DNA from: Campylobacter concisus
GTDB lineage: Bacteria > Campylobacterota > Campylobacteria > Campylobacterales > Campylobacteraceae
NCBI RefSeq assembly: GCF_902460845.1
Contig: NZ_CABPVS010000002.1
Coordinates: 186,001 to 250,000 of the forward strand
Direction: 5' to 3'
Length of the DNA stretch: 64,000 bases
Shown here piece after piece: positions 54,314 through 63,939 of the stretch (its first letter is position 1; each line of letters begins with the position of its first letter). Position numbers and translations under genes: made by a program. The notes beneath the pieces were generated by a model, which saw only the letters and a list, made by a program, of their open reading frames with translations, did not search any database and was not told the DNA's origin.

Positions 54314-54849
54314 AAAAGCTATTTTTAAGCCTTGCTTTTTGTGTTTTTGCATTTGCAGACGTACTAAAAGTAAGAGATTTTCAAACAGATATCTACTCAA
54401 AAGCTGGACAAAATTTAACAAAAAAGATAAATATGAACCTTGAAGTCGTTGGACGTGATGTTGAAGAAAATGAAGCGTATGTGCTTGATGCTTTAAACAT
54501 AATAGTTGGTAGCTTTTACGTGGAAGATATTTTAACCTCAATGGGAAAAGAGAAATTTAAAGAGCTTTTTATAAAATACGCAGCCAAAAAGCACTCTCTT
54601 GATATCGATGATGTGCTTATCTTAAATATAAAAGTGATAAATAATCTTGAGCTAAGCGAGATCATAAAAGCAATAAAGAGCCAAAATTTATGCTCCGATC
54701 CAAGTGTTAATGAAGAGATTGTAACAAAACCAGAAAAGAAGAAAAAAGGCAATGAGATCATCATCTCGCCAGATCCAAATGACGTAGTTCAAAAACCTAT
54801 TGATCTAAATAATGTGCAGGAATTTGGAAAAGACTTTGGGGAGAAGTGA
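54310..54849 (+). CDS. Unknown exported protein
   Basis: 179 residues with a signal peptide (MKKLFLSLAFCVFAFADVL). No known domain recognised. Residues about 60-130 are helical (VEDILTSMGKEKFKELFIKY), and the end is Lys- and Asp-rich. The start overlaps the helicase stop (ATGA). C. jejuni has a small periplasmic protein gene in the same spot, as I recall. Convergent with lolA across a strong hairpin. Confidence 0.7.
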   Translation: MKKLFLSLAFCVFAFADVLKVRDFQTDIYSKAGQNLTKKINMNLEVVGRDVEENEAYVLDALNIIVGSFYVEDILTSMGKEKFKELFIKYAAKKHSLDIDDVLILNIKVINNLELSEIIKAIKSQNLCSDPSVNEEIVTKPEKKKKGNEIIISPDPNDVVQKPIDLNNVQEFGKDFGEK

Positions 54850-54851
54850 GT

Positions 54852-54877
54852 AAATTTGGCTAAAGCTAGCCAAATTT
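54852..54877. terminator. Bidirectional hairpin between the exported protein and lolA
   Basis: AAATTTGGCTA and TAGCCAAATTT are perfect 11-base arms around a 4-base loop, between the two convergent stop codons (its right edge overlaps the lolA stop). Confidence 0.8.
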
Positions 54878-55388
54878 ATTGATTTACGATGTCGTAACCT
54901 TGAGGAATGACAGGAGTTAGCGTCTCTTGTGGTATGAGTGCGTCTTTTACTGGATTGCTTAGAGTTATTTTTATCTTATTTGAAAGCTTGTCTTTATAAT
55001 CAATCGTTGTTGGAAGCGTGTTTTTAATGGTTATAAAGTACTCAACTCCGTCATATATTGCTTTGTAAAGTGTTGGTTGAATTTGCTCTGCATGAGCTAA
55101 AATTTGCGTCAAATTTGGCGTATCATCAAGCTTTGAAATGATAGCTTGCTCAAGCTCGTCCTCAATTACTATCACACGTTCTTTGTTAAAATAAATTCTC
55201 TTTGGCGTTGGACTTTCATATATCCAAAGTGCAGTATTGTCGTTTTTTGCGTAAAATCTACCCTTATAATTTATGCTTTTGCCTTCGCTAAATACAGTTT
55301 GCGTAAAGTCACTTTGAAGGCTTTTGAAATTTAAGCCAGCACCAAATGAGCAAACTGCAACGAGAGAGGCAACTAGAAATTTTCTCAT
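54876..55388 (-). CDS. lolA: Outer-membrane lipoprotein carrier LolA
   Basis: Carries lipoproteins across the periplasm from the LolCDE complex to the outer membrane. 170 residues with a signal peptide (FLVASLVAVCSFGAG). LQSDFTQTVFSEGK, then YKGRFYAKNDNTALWIYESP, are the LolA hallmark, and ITIKNTLPTTIDYKD near the end fits the family. Its place next to secA and the lolC/E gene shows a shared envelope role. Divergent from secA; a TTAAT-rich gap of about 100 bases separates them. Confidence 0.92.
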   Translation of the reverse strand: MRKFLVASLVAVCSFGAGLNFKSLQSDFTQTVFSEGKSINYKGRFYAKNDNTALWIYESPTPKRIYFNKERVIVIEDELEQAIISKLDDTPNLTQILAHAEQIQPTLYKAIYDGVEYFITIKNTLPTTIDYKDKLSNKIKITLSNPVKDALIPQETLTPVIPQGYDIVNQ

Positions 55389-55485
55389 TTTTTATCCTTT
55401 TTTGGCGTATTCTAGCCCAGTTTAATTAAATAAATAGTTAAACTATGCTAAGATCCAAAGTTTAAAAATTTAGGAAGGTAAAATA

Positions 55486-58092
55486 ATGATTTCATCGGTA
55501 TTTAGAAAGATTTTTGGCACCAAAAACGATAGAGAAGTCAAAAAGTATATAAGACGCGTTGCACAGATAAATGCACTCGAGCCAACTTATGAAAAGATGA
55601 GTGACGACGAGCTTAAGATCAAATTTAATGAGCTAAAAGCTCAAGTAATAGAAGAAAAAGTCACTTTAGATGAAATTTTAAATGATGTTTTTGCGATCGT
55701 TAGAGAGGCTAGCAAAAGGGTGCTTAAGATGCGCCATTTTGACGTGCAGCTAATAGGCGGTATGGTGCTAAACGAGGGTAGGATCGCTGAGATGAAAACT
55801 GGCGAGGGTAAGACCTTGGTTGCAACTTTGCCAGTTATATTAAACGCGATGAGCGGCAAGGGCGTACACGTAGTAACCGTAAATGACTACCTTGCAAAGC
55901 GTGACGCTACGCAAATGGGCGAGCTTTATAATTTTTTAGGCTTAAGCGTTGATGTAATACTAAGCGGCGGATACGATGATAACGTAAGACAAGCTGCTTA
56001 TAACGCCGACATAACATACGGCACAAATTCAGAATTTGGCTTTGATTATTTACGTGACAATATGAAATTTGAAGCTGGTCAAAAGGTGCAAAGAGGCCAT
56101 AACTTCGTTATCGTGGACGAGGTCGATAGTATCTTGATAGACGAGGCTAGAACTCCGCTTATAATCTCTGGCCCAACAAACCGCACGCTTGATGGCTATA
56201 TAAGAGCCGATCAAGTCGCAAAACAGCTTACTAGAGGCACTCCAGCTGATCCAAACGTGCCAGGCTCAAAGCCAACGGGAGACTTTATAGTAGATGAAAA
56301 AAATAGAACGATAATGATCACAGAAGCTGGCATAAGCAAGGCTGAAAAATTATTTGGTGTTGAAAATTTATATAACCTTGAAAATGCCATACTAAGCCAC
56401 CACCTAGATCAAGCCCTAAAAGCTCACAATCTCTTTGAAAAAGATGTTCACTACGTTGTAAAAGAGGGCGAAGTCGTCATCGTTGATGAATTTACAGGAC
56501 GTCTAAGTGAGGGCAGACGCTTTAGTGAGGGACTTCACCAAGCACTTGAAGCGAAAGAGGGTGTGAAAATTCAAGAAGAGAGCCAAACGCTAGCCGATAC
56601 AACATATCAAAACTACTTTAGGATGTATAAAAAGCTTGCAGGTATGACTGGTACGGCTCAGACAGAGGCTACTGAGTTTTCTCAAATTTACAACCTTGAT
56701 GTTATCTCGATTCCGACAAACGTGCCAGTTATTAGGATCGATTCAAATGACCTTATCTACAAAACCCAAAACGAGAAATTTAAAGCTGTTATCGACGAGA
56801 TCAAAAAGGCTCACGAAAAGGGCCAGCCAGTGCTCGTAGGAACTGCAAGTATCGAGCGCAGTGAGGTGCTTCACGAGATGCTTAAAAAAGTTGGTATCCC
56901 ACACTCTGTGCTAAATGCTAAAAACCACGAAAAAGAGGCCGAGATCATCGCACAAGCTGGTGTAAAAGGTGCTGTGACTATCGCTACAAATATGGCTGGA
57001 CGTGGTGTTGACATTAGGATCGATGATGAGGTTAGAAATTTAGGCGGTTTATATATCATCGGTACCGAAAGGCACGAGAGTAGAAGGATAGATAATCAGC
57101 TCCGTGGCCGTGCTGGACGTCAGGGCGACCCTGGTATGAGTAGATTTTACCTAAGCTTAGAGGACAATCTTTTAAGAATTTTTGGTAGTGACCGCATAAA
57201 AGCGATCATGGATAGGCTTGGTATCGACGAGGGCGAGAGTATCGAGAGTCGCATGGTGACAAGAGCTGTTGAAAACGCTCAAAAGAAAGTTGAGAGCTTG
57301 CACTTTGAGGCTAGAAAACACTTGCTTGAGTATGACGACGTGGCAAATGAGCAAAGAAAAACTATCTACAAATACCGCGACGAGCTACTTGATAAAAACT
57401 ACGATATGAGCGAAAAGATAGCTCAAAATAGAAAAGAGTATGCTGCAAATTTACTTGACACGGCTGAAATTTTCCATGGCGGCTTGAAAGATGACTTTGA
57501 TATTAAAAATTTATGCTCTATTATCCTTGCAGACTGTGGCGAAGAGATAGATGAGAGTGAGCTAAAAGGTCTAGAGTATGATGAGCTAATAGAAAAGATT
57601 GCGCAAATTTTTGAAGTAAGATATAACGAAAAAATGAGCGTACTAAATGAAGATCAAAGAAAAGAGATAGAGAAAATTTTATACCTTCAAGTGCTTGATA
57701 ATGCGTGGAGAGAGCACCTCTATCAGATGGATATCCTAAAAACTGGTATTGGTCTAAGAGGATATAATCAAAAAGATCCGCTTGTCGAATACAAAAAAGA
57801 GAGTTATAACCTCTTTATGGAGCTAGTTAGCAGGCTAAAAAGTGAGAGTGTTAAGACGCTTCAGGTTGTAAGATTTAAGAGCCGTGAAGAGCAAGAAGAG
57901 CAAGCTAGAATGATGCTTGAAGCTAGTCAAAATGCTGAAAATGAAAATTTAAGCTACAACAACCAAGGCGAGGATGATAAATTTACGCCTGAAAAAAAGA
58001 TACCAAGAAACGCTCCATGCCCTTGTGGAAGCGGTAAAAAATATAAAGATTGCCACGGAAAAAGTGGCCCTAAAAAAGGCATATTTGCTTAA
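55486..58092 (+). CDS. secA: Protein translocase ATPase SecA
   Basis: Drives proteins through SecYEG. Walker [15 protein letters not shown] (about 104-117), the DEAD-like [20 protein letters not shown], the second nucleotide domain [12 protein letters not shown] and [10 protein letters not shown], and a C-terminal zinc motif [14 protein letters not shown]. The 868 residues are normal. The start follows an AGGAAGG site. A very regular terminator follows it. Confidence 0.98.
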   Translation: MISSVFRKIFGTKNDREVKKYIRRVAQINALEPTYEKMSDDELKIKFNELKAQVIEEKVTLDEILNDVFAIVREASKRVLKMRHFDVQLIGGMVLNEGRIAEMKTGEGKTLVATLPVILNAMSGKGVHVVTVNDYLAKRDATQMGELYNFLGLSVDVILSGGYDDNVRQAAYNADITYGTNSEFGFDYLRDNMKFEAGQKVQRGHNFVIVDEVDSILIDEARTPLIISGPTNRTLDGYIRADQVAKQLTRGTPADPNVPGSKPTGDFIVDEKNRTIMITEAGISKAEKLFGVENLYNLENAILSHHLDQALKAHNLFEKDVHYVVKEGEVVIVDEFTGRLSEGRRFSEGLHQALEAKEGVKIQEESQTLADTTYQNYFRMYKKLAGMTGTAQTEATEFSQIYNLDVISIPTNVPVIRIDSNDLIYKTQNEKFKAVIDEIKKAHEKGQPVLVGTASIERSEVLHEMLKKVGIPHSVLNAKNHEKEAEIIAQAGVKGAVTIATNMAGRGVDIRIDDEVRNLGGLYIIGTERHESRRIDNQLRGRAGRQGDPGMSRFYLSLEDNLLRIFGSDRIKAIMDRLGIDEGESIESRMVTRAVENAQKKVESLHFEARKHLLEYDDVANEQRKTIYKYRDELLDKNYDMSEKIAQNRKEYAANLLDTAEIFHGGLKDDFDIKNLCSIILADCGEEIDESELKGLEYDELIEKIAQIFEVRYNEKMSVLNEDQRKEIEKILYLQVLDNAWREHLYQMDILKTGIGLRGYNQKDPLVEYKKESYNLFMELVSRLKSESVKTLQVVRFKSREEQEEQARMMLEASQNAENENLSYNNQGEDDKFTPEKKIPRNAPCPCGSGKKYKDCHGKSGPKKGIFA

Positions 58093-58103
58093 AATTTCTA
58101 CTT

Positions 58104-58126
58104 TTAAGGCGCCAAAAGCGCCTTAA
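58104..58126 (+). terminator. Hairpin terminator of secA
   Basis: TTAAGGCGC and GCGCCTTAA are perfect 9-base arms with a 5-base loop, followed by TCTTTT, 12 bases after the secA stop. It lies only about 20 bases before the lolC/E start, so that gene probably has its own weak promoter or depends on read-through. Confidence 0.75.
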
Positions 58127-58145
58127 TCTTTTAAAAGGCTATTTG

Positions 58146-59345
58146 ATGACAAGCTTACCAAAGTACCTACTTTTTAAATATTTAAGATTTGATAAAACTC
58201 AGCCGTTTATCACTCTAAGTGCCTTGCTTGCCTTTCTTGGCGTTAGCATTGGACTTATGGTTTTAATCGTTGCGATGGCGATTATGAATGGATTTGACAA
58301 AGAATTTGAGCGAAAACTTTTTACGATGAACTATCCAATAACCGTTCAAAGTGCCTTTAAAGGCTCCATTGATGATGACTTTGTTGATGAGCTAAAGGCT
58401 AGATTTAGTGATTTAAAATTTAGCCCATTTATAAGCACACAAGTCATTTACCGTTCGGCAAATGTACTTGAGGGCGGACTGGTTTATGGCGTAAATTTTA
58501 AAGATGAAAAACAGATAAACTCAGTCGTAAATGAAGCTTTAAAAGATAAAGAGCTAGATGGTTTTGAGATACTTGTGGGAAGTGGTATAACGAATGAGTT
58601 TAGGCTAAGAAGCAATGAGAAATTAACGCTTATCTTTACAAAGGCCGATCCAGCTGGCTTTTCGCTAACGCCAAAGATGAAGCGATTTGATATCGGTGGC
58701 TCATTTACATCTGGGCTAATCGCCTATGACAAGGCATTTTCATATACTTCAGTTGATGCTTTGAGGAAAATTTTAGACTATCCAAAAGGCGTTTATGATG
58801 GAATTCATATCTTTTCAAGTAAGCCATTTGATGATATAAAAAGAGTGCGTGAGGGGCTTCCAGTAGGCACGGTTGCTATTGGCTGGTGGGAGCAAAATGG
58901 CAACTTTTTCTCAGCACTCGCACTTGAAAAACGAGCACTTTTTATCGTTTTGATGCTTATTATCCTTGTGGCGTCGTTAAATATCATAAGCTCGCTACTA
59001 ATGACAGTGATGAACCGCAGGCAAGAGATTGCCTTGCTTCTTGCGCTTGGTGCTAGTAAAAGTGAGATAAAAAGAAGCTTTTTCTATCAAGGGCTAGTAA
59101 TAGGCGGAGGTGGCATTATATTTGGCTTGATACTTGGCTTTTTAGGGCTATTTTTACTTGGAAATTTCAACATCATAGACTTGCCGGCCGATGTTTATGG
59201 CTCAAGTAAACTTCCATTAGAACTTTCTTTGATTGACTTTATGCTTATAATTGTTGGAGCTATTTTTATCGTGGCTATATCGTCTTATTACCCAGCTAAA
59301 AAAGCCACAGAAGTAAATGTGCTTCAAACTTTAAGAAATGAGTAG
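58146..59345 (+). CDS. lolC: Lipoprotein-releasing ABC transporter permease LolC/LolE
   Basis: Part of the LolCDE complex that hands lipoproteins to LolA. Four membrane helices (about 25-47, 270-292, 315-345, 365-385) with a periplasmic domain between the first two. GVSIGLMVLIVAMAIMNGFD near the start and LLALGASKSEIKR near residue 300 are typical of this permease family. Only one such gene is present, so it probably serves as both LolC and LolE, as in many epsilonproteobacteria. The ATG at 58146 is preferred to the TTG at 58143. LolD is not in this window. Confidence 0.9.
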   Translation: MTSLPKYLLFKYLRFDKTQPFITLSALLAFLGVSIGLMVLIVAMAIMNGFDKEFERKLFTMNYPITVQSAFKGSIDDDFVDELKARFSDLKFSPFISTQVIYRSANVLEGGLVYGVNFKDEKQINSVVNEALKDKELDGFEILVGSGITNEFRLRSNEKLTLIFTKADPAGFSLTPKMKRFDIGGSFTSGLIAYDKAFSYTSVDALRKILDYPKGVYDGIHIFSSKPFDDIKRVREGLPVGTVAIGWWEQNGNFFSALALEKRALFIVLMLIILVASLNIISSLLMTVMNRRQEIALLLALGASKSEIKRSFFYQGLVIGGGGIIFGLILGFLGLFLLGNFNIIDLPADVYGSSKLPLELSLIDFMLIIVGAIFIVAISSYYPAKKATEVNVLQTLRNE

Positions 59346-59363
59346 AGCCTAGATGCTTAGGCT
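59346..59363 (+). terminator. Weak hairpin after lolC
   Basis: AGCCTA and TAGGCT (6-base arms, 6-base loop) directly after the lolC/E stop. No T run follows, so confidence is low. Confidence 0.35.
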
Positions 59364-59447
59364 TGCTCATTGCTTGTAAAATTTATTTTTAAAAGATTAT
59401 TTTAAAACCGGCATAAACTCGTAAAATTCTAAAATAAATTTATACTT

Positions 59448-61073
59448 TTACGCTCTTATATCATGATCGATTTTGCATTGAAGAGCCTCGTGTACGAGTG
59501 TTTTTGCCATGACACGCTCTTCGTTTATTAGGTGGAAATTTTTACCTAACTCACCAAAAATATCTTTATTACCCTCACCATTTATTTTTATTATAGTTTG
59601 GGTATTTACGCCGTAGTCTTTTATCTTTTGCGCGATGAGCTCCACTCTTTGCTCATTGTTAACAGTTATAATAACAGCAGCTGCATCGCTTAGGCAGGCA
59701 TTTTCAAGTGTGTGACTTTGAAGAACGTTACCTAAAAATACATTTTCCCCGCGGCTCCTACCAAGCTCAACTAGACTAATATCGTTATCAAGCACAAGGT
59801 ACAAAAGCTTTGTCTCTTTTAGTCTTAAAACGACCTCTTGTCCAAGTCTCTCATAGCCAAAGACTACGATGTGATTTTTGATTTTTTGCGGCTTTAGAGT
59901 TTCATTTGGTTCAACAACGATCTCACGTTCTATGAGGTCTGCTATCGCATCTAGTTTTTTAAGTATAAAAGGCGTAGCAAACATCGATACAACTGAGGCT
60001 GCGATAAAAATTTGAGCAGTTTGTATATCAAGTAAATTTCTAGTAGTCATTAGTCCAAAAACAGCTAGTGCAAATTCGCCTATTTGACAAACACTAAGTG
60101 CAGTTTTTGCAGCAACTCTTCGCTTTAAGTAGATGTTTAAGATAGCAAAAACAACAACTGCTTTTATCACCATGACACTAAATACTAGGCCAAGAACAAG
60201 CCAGATGTTTGAGATAACTACAGCAAAATTTATCTGCATACCAACGGTTATAAAAAATAGTCCAAGAAGCAGATCTCTAAAAGGTATGAGATCAACTTCG
60301 ATTTGGTGTTTATACTGTGTCTCAGCCATCATCATACCGGCCAAAAATGCACCCAAAGAGTATGAGAAGCCAAAGAAGTGAGCCAAAGTACTGGAGCCAA
60401 CGACCATAAATAAAATCGTAGCTATAAAAACTTCTTGCGAATTTGTTTGAATAACTTTATAAAATATCCAGTTGATGACATATTTACCAAGTAAAAATAG
60501 CACAACGATAAGAATAATCGCACTTGTAAATGTCTTTAGTAAAAGCTCATTTATTGAAGCATCTTGCGAGCTAAACATATCTATCATAAGCAAAATAGGA
60601 ATGACGGCAATATCTTGGAATAGTAAAATCCCAAGTGCTTTTCTGCCGTAAATTTTACTCACATCGCCACTATCGTTTAGTGTCTTTAGTACGATCGCAG
60701 TTGATGAGAGTGCAAGCGCAAGACCTGCAATAAGTGCCGTTTCGTCTTTTAAGTGAAGGGCATAATAAAGCATCACACTCATTATAAAGCCACTTAAACA
60801 AACCTGTAAGCCACCATTTAAAAAGACCTCTTTTTTCATGCCCATTAAGTGTTTAAAGCTAAACTCAAGCCCAATGGTAAACATCAAAAACGCGATACCA
60901 AATTCCGCGATATGAGAAATTTCATCATTGCTTTTTAGGTTGAAAAATTCTGATATAAGCGTACCTGTTACGATGTAGCCGATAATGGTTGGTATCTGAA
61001 ATTTTTTAAAAATGACATTTAATGCGACTGAGATCGCTACAACAAGCAAGAAACCTTCTAAAATTTGTTCCAT
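59448..61073 (-). CDS. CPA2 monovalent cation:proton antiporter, KefB/KefC-type
   Basis: 541 residues: about twelve membrane segments (to about 385), then a TrkA_N/RCK domain (about 400-515) whose Rossmann-like loop reads HIVVFGYERLGQEVV (GxGxxG-like as GYERLG). The ITVNNEQRVELIA and the GRSRGENVFLGN stretch belong to that domain. It exchanges potassium or sodium for protons and is probably gated by a nucleotide or glutathione adduct. It is the last gene of the minus-strand group with hspR and cbpA (4 bases behind hspR). Confidence 0.9.
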   Translation of the reverse strand: MEQILEGFLLVVAISVALNVIFKKFQIPTIIGYIVTGTLISEFFNLKSNDEISHIAEFGIAFLMFTIGLEFSFKHLMGMKKEVFLNGGLQVCLSGFIMSVMLYYALHLKDETALIAGLALALSSTAIVLKTLNDSGDVSKIYGRKALGILLFQDIAVIPILLMIDMFSSQDASINELLLKTFTSAIILIVVLFLLGKYVINWIFYKVIQTNSQEVFIATILFMVVGSSTLAHFFGFSYSLGAFLAGMMMAETQYKHQIEVDLIPFRDLLLGLFFITVGMQINFAVVISNIWLVLGLVFSVMVIKAVVVFAILNIYLKRRVAAKTALSVCQIGEFALAVFGLMTTRNLLDIQTAQIFIAASVVSMFATPFILKKLDAIADLIEREIVVEPNETLKPQKIKNHIVVFGYERLGQEVVLRLKETKLLYLVLDNDISLVELGRSRGENVFLGNVLQSHTLENACLSDAAAVIITVNNEQRVELIAQKIKDYGVNTQTIIKINGEGNKDIFGELGKNFHLINEERVMAKTLVHEALQCKIDHDIRA

Positions 61074-61076
61074 AAA

Positions 61077-61451
61077 TTATCTTTTACCTTCGTAAAATAC
61101 AAGATCAAAGCTATTTTTTCTCTTTACGAGCGATCTTTTTGTGCTAGTTTGACTGGTAGCTTCGTGCAATTTTTTATTTAGCTCATCAATAGTTGATTCT
61201 AAATCGTCAATTTTTTCTTTCAACTGAAGTATCACATCAACGCCGGCTAAATTTACACCTAGTTCGCGGGTTAAATTTAGTATAGTTTTTACGCGATCAA
61301 CGTCTTTTTGTGAGTAGAGCCTCATCTTGCCATCTGTTCTTGATGGCTCGATAAGTCCCTCTCTTTCGTATTGTCTTAAAGTTTGTGGATGTATGCTTAA
61401 AACCTTTGCAACAACGCTTATTAAAAAAAGTGGTTCTTCATAATTTTGCAT
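61077..61451 (-). CDS. hspR: Heat-shock repressor HspR (MerR family)
   Basis: A 124-residue MerR-family repressor. HPQTLRQYEREGLIEPSRTD followed by GKMRLYSQKDVDRVKTI is the DNA-binding domain of HspR (winged helix). A coiled coil with QLKEKIDDLESTIDELNKK follows. HspR binds inverted CTTGAGT-type repeats and represses chaperone genes, including its own operon. It lies 3 bases after cbpA on the same strand, so the regulator and one of its targets are made together; a CTTGACT half-site is seen upstream of cbpA. Confidence 0.93.
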   Translation of the reverse strand: MQNYEEPLFLISVVAKVLSIHPQTLRQYEREGLIEPSRTDGKMRLYSQKDVDRVKTILNLTRELGVNLAGVDVILQLKEKIDDLESTIDELNKKLHEATSQTSTKRSLVKRKNSFDLVFYEGKR

Positions 61452-61454
61452 TTT

Positions 61455-62351
61455 TTACTCCGGTAATTTTTCTTTTAGCTCTTTTACTAAGCCTTCATCA
61501 AGCTCACTGATATTTGGAAGTTTTACCCTGGCTTTTAAGTAAAGATCTCCATAAATTCCGCTCTTTCTATTTTGCACACCATATCCTTTTAGGCGGATCT
61601 TTGTACCTGTTTTTGAGTTCTCAGCGATCTTAATCGTGACATCTTTTTTGTAAGTATGTACATCGACCTTTCCGCCAAAAAGCATAGTTTTTAGTGGAAT
61701 TTCTATATCTTTATAAAGATCGTCTCCGACTCTTTCATATTCGTCGCTTGGCTCAACGCTAATAGCAAGTATAAGATCGCCTTTTTGACCACCAGCGCTT
61801 TTACCTTTGCCTTTTACGCGAAGCTTCTCGCCGCCTTCTATGCCACTTGGAATTTTTATCTTAATGCTTTCGCCATTAAAATTTATCTTATGTTCGCCAC
61901 CAGTTACAGCCACGTCAAATGGTATAGAAATTTTTGCATTTACGTCTAGATCAGCTCCGCCAAAGCCAAATCCACCACTACTAAATCCGTCAAATCCTCC
62001 AAAATTGCTACCAAATCCGCTGCTAAATTTAGCTCCACCGCCGCCAAAGCTACCTGAGAAGATATTCTTTAAAATTTCATTTAGATCGCCCATATCGGCT
62101 GAACTACTAGCAAAGTCGTGGAAATTTTGACCGCCAAACATAGTATCGCCGTACTGGTCGTATTGAGCTCGTTTTTTATCGTCGCTTAAAATTTCATAAG
62201 CAGCATTTATCTCTTTAAATTTATCTTCTGCTCCAGGGTCTTTATTGATGTCTGGGTGATATTTTCTGGCAAGTTTTCTATAAGCTTTTTTTATCTCGTC
62301 GCTTGAGGCACCCTTTGAAACCCCTAAAGTCTCATACAAGCTTTCACTCAT
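61455..62351 (-). CDS. cbpA: DnaJ-class co-chaperone CbpA
   Basis: 298 residues: a J domain (about 4-66) with HPD in [14 protein letters not shown], a Gly/Phe-rich linker (about 85-135, [16 protein letters not shown]), then a client-binding C-terminal domain. The zinc-finger region of DnaJ is missing, which makes it CbpA-like. It helps DnaK. First gene of the cbpA-hspR-kefB group; its promoter faces htrA. Confidence 0.93.
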   Translation of the reverse strand: MSESLYETLGVSKGASSDEIKKAYRKLARKYHPDINKDPGAEDKFKEINAAYEILSDDKKRAQYDQYGDTMFGGQNFHDFASSSADMGDLNEILKNIFSGSFGGGGAKFSSGFGSNFGGFDGFSSGGFGFGGADLDVNAKISIPFDVAVTGGEHKINFNGESIKIKIPSGIEGGEKLRVKGKGKSAGGQKGDLILAISVEPSDEYERVGDDLYKDIEIPLKTMLFGGKVDVHTYKKDVTIKIAENSKTGTKIRLKGYGVQNRKSGIYGDLYLKARVKLPNISELDEGLVKELKEKLPE

Positions 62352-62379
62352 ATATTCTCCTTATATTTTTTTGATACGG

Positions 62380-62408
62380 ATTATATCACAAAGCTTTAGC
62401 CTATGCAA
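62380..62408 (-). promoter_or_regulatory. Candidate promoter of the cbpA-hspR operon with an HspR-like half-site
   Basis: On the minus strand, TTGCAT (62403-62408) and TATAAT (62380-62385) are separated by 17 bases. Just upstream, CTTGACT (62408-62414) overlaps the -35 and is one base off the HspR half-site CTTGAGT; a second inverted half-site at the usual spacing is not seen. The promoter match is good; the HspR site is weak. Confidence 0.45.
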
Positions 62409-62470
62409 GTCAAGTTTATTTTTGTTTAATAACAAGAAAAAGTGTTAAGATTTTATTTTTTCACTATATT

Positions 62471-62476
62471 TATAAT
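62471..62476 (+). promoter_or_regulatory. Candidate -10 element of htrA
   Basis: TATAAT, 30 bases before the htrA ATG at 62507, in a T-rich setting. Confidence 0.5.
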
Positions 62477-62506
62477 TTGCAAAAAAATTTAGTTTAAAGG
62501 AAAAAA

Positions 62507-63910
62507 ATGAAAAAGATTGTGCTAATTTCATTAGTAGCAGCTTCTTTTTTAGTGGGGGCTGATATTAAATTTAATGAAGCTAACTCTAATATCACGAGAG
62601 TCTCGCCACTTAGCGATAAAAATAGTGTACTTTCTTATTATGACTCGATCGCTCAGGCAAAGCTTTCAGTTGTAAATATCTCAACTACAAAAACGGTAAA
62701 TAACGCTGGTATTGAGCAGATGTTTAATGACCCTTTCTTCAATGAATTTTTTGGATTTAACTTTGCAAAACCAAAAGAAAAAGAAAAAACTACTTCACTT
62801 GGCTCTGGCGTTATTATCTCAAATGATGGATATATCGTTACAAACAACCACGTTATAGAAGATAGCGATCAAATAGTCGTGACTCTTGCAAATGGTGGTA
62901 AAGAATTTAAAGCCAAATTAATAGGAAGTGATCCAAAAACCGATCTAGCCGTCGTAAAGATAGAAGCAAACGGACTAAATGCGATCACTTTTGCAGACTC
63001 GTCAAAGCTACTTGATGCAGACGTCGTATTTGCAATAGGTAATCCATTTGGCGTTGGTGAAAGTATCACTCAAGGTATCATTTCAGGGCTAAATAAAGAT
63101 AATATCGGCCTTAATCAATATGAAAATTTCATCCAAACAGACGCCTCGATAAATCCTGGCAACTCAGGCGGCGCTTTAGTTGATAGCAGGGGCTATTTAG
63201 TCGGAATAAACTCAGCCATACTTTCAAAAAGTGGTGGCAATAACGGTATTGGTTTTGCAATCCCATCAAATATGGTAAAAGATATCGCTAAAAAGCTGAT
63301 AACTGATGGCAAGATCGAACGTGGCTTTATCGGCGTTACTATTGCAAATTTAACTGATGAGCAAAAAGAGCTTTACACAAATAAAGAAGGTGCTTTAATA
63401 AGTGGCGTAGAGCAAGGCATGCCAGCAGATGAGGCTGGGCTAAAAAGAGGCGATTTAGTCATATCAGCTAACGATAAAGCTATCAAAAACGCAAATGATC
63501 TTAAAAATTTCATTGGCTCACTAACTCCAAATAGCAGCGTTGATATAACTTACGAGCGATCAAATAAAATAATGAATGCAAAAATCAAGCTTGCAAACGC
63601 TGATCACAATTCAAAAGACATAGCAAAAAGCATTATCATCGAAGGACTTAGCGTCAGTAATCTAAGCGATGAGATAAGATATAAATACAAAATCAGCCCA
63701 GATACTCAAGGTGTGCTAGTAACTGATGTGAAATCAGGCTCAAAAGCTGAAGACTTTGGCTTTGAAAGAGGCGATGTGATCGTACAAGTTGGCGAAGAGA
63801 GCATAAAAGATCTTCAAACATTTGCAAATACAATCAAAAATACAAAAGGTAAAAAGACGCTAGTGTGGATAAATCGCGGTGGTATCATACAAGGCCTTGT
63901 TATAAAATAA
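62507..63910 (+). CDS. htrA: Periplasmic serine protease/chaperone HtrA (DegP)
   Basis: 467 residues: signal peptide (KKIVLISLVAASFLVGA), trypsin-like protease (about 50-270) with His115 (TNNHV), Asp146 (TDLAVV) and Ser220 (GNSGGAL), then two PDZ domains (about 275-365 and 385-460). It degrades or refolds misfolded periplasmic proteins; in Campylobacter jejuni HtrA is also secreted and affects host junctions. Its catalytic triad is intact. It is divergent from the cbpA-hspR operon, a heat-shock context seen in C. jejuni too. A perfect terminator follows. Confidence 0.96.
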   Translation: MKKIVLISLVAASFLVGADIKFNEANSNITRVSPLSDKNSVLSYYDSIAQAKLSVVNISTTKTVNNAGIEQMFNDPFFNEFFGFNFAKPKEKEKTTSLGSGVIISNDGYIVTNNHVIEDSDQIVVTLANGGKEFKAKLIGSDPKTDLAVVKIEANGLNAITFADSSKLLDADVVFAIGNPFGVGESITQGIISGLNKDNIGLNQYENFIQTDASINPGNSGGALVDSRGYLVGINSAILSKSGGNNGIGFAIPSNMVKDIAKKLITDGKIERGFIGVTIANLTDEQKELYTNKEGALISGVEQGMPADEAGLKRGDLVISANDKAIKNANDLKNFIGSLTPNSSVDITYERSNKIMNAKIKLANADHNSKDIAKSIIIEGLSVSNLSDEIRYKYKISPDTQGVLVTDVKSGSKAEDFGFERGDVIVQVGEESIKDLQTFANTIKNTKGKKTLVWINRGGIIQGLVIK

Positions 63911-63915
63911 TCATC

Positions 63916-63939
63916 TAAGAGCTGAAATTTCAGCTCTTA
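63916..63939 (+). terminator. Hairpin terminator of htrA
   Basis: TAAGAGCTGAAA and TTTCAGCTCTTA form a perfect 24-base palindrome, 5 bases after the htrA stop. A short T-rich stretch follows. Confidence 0.75.
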
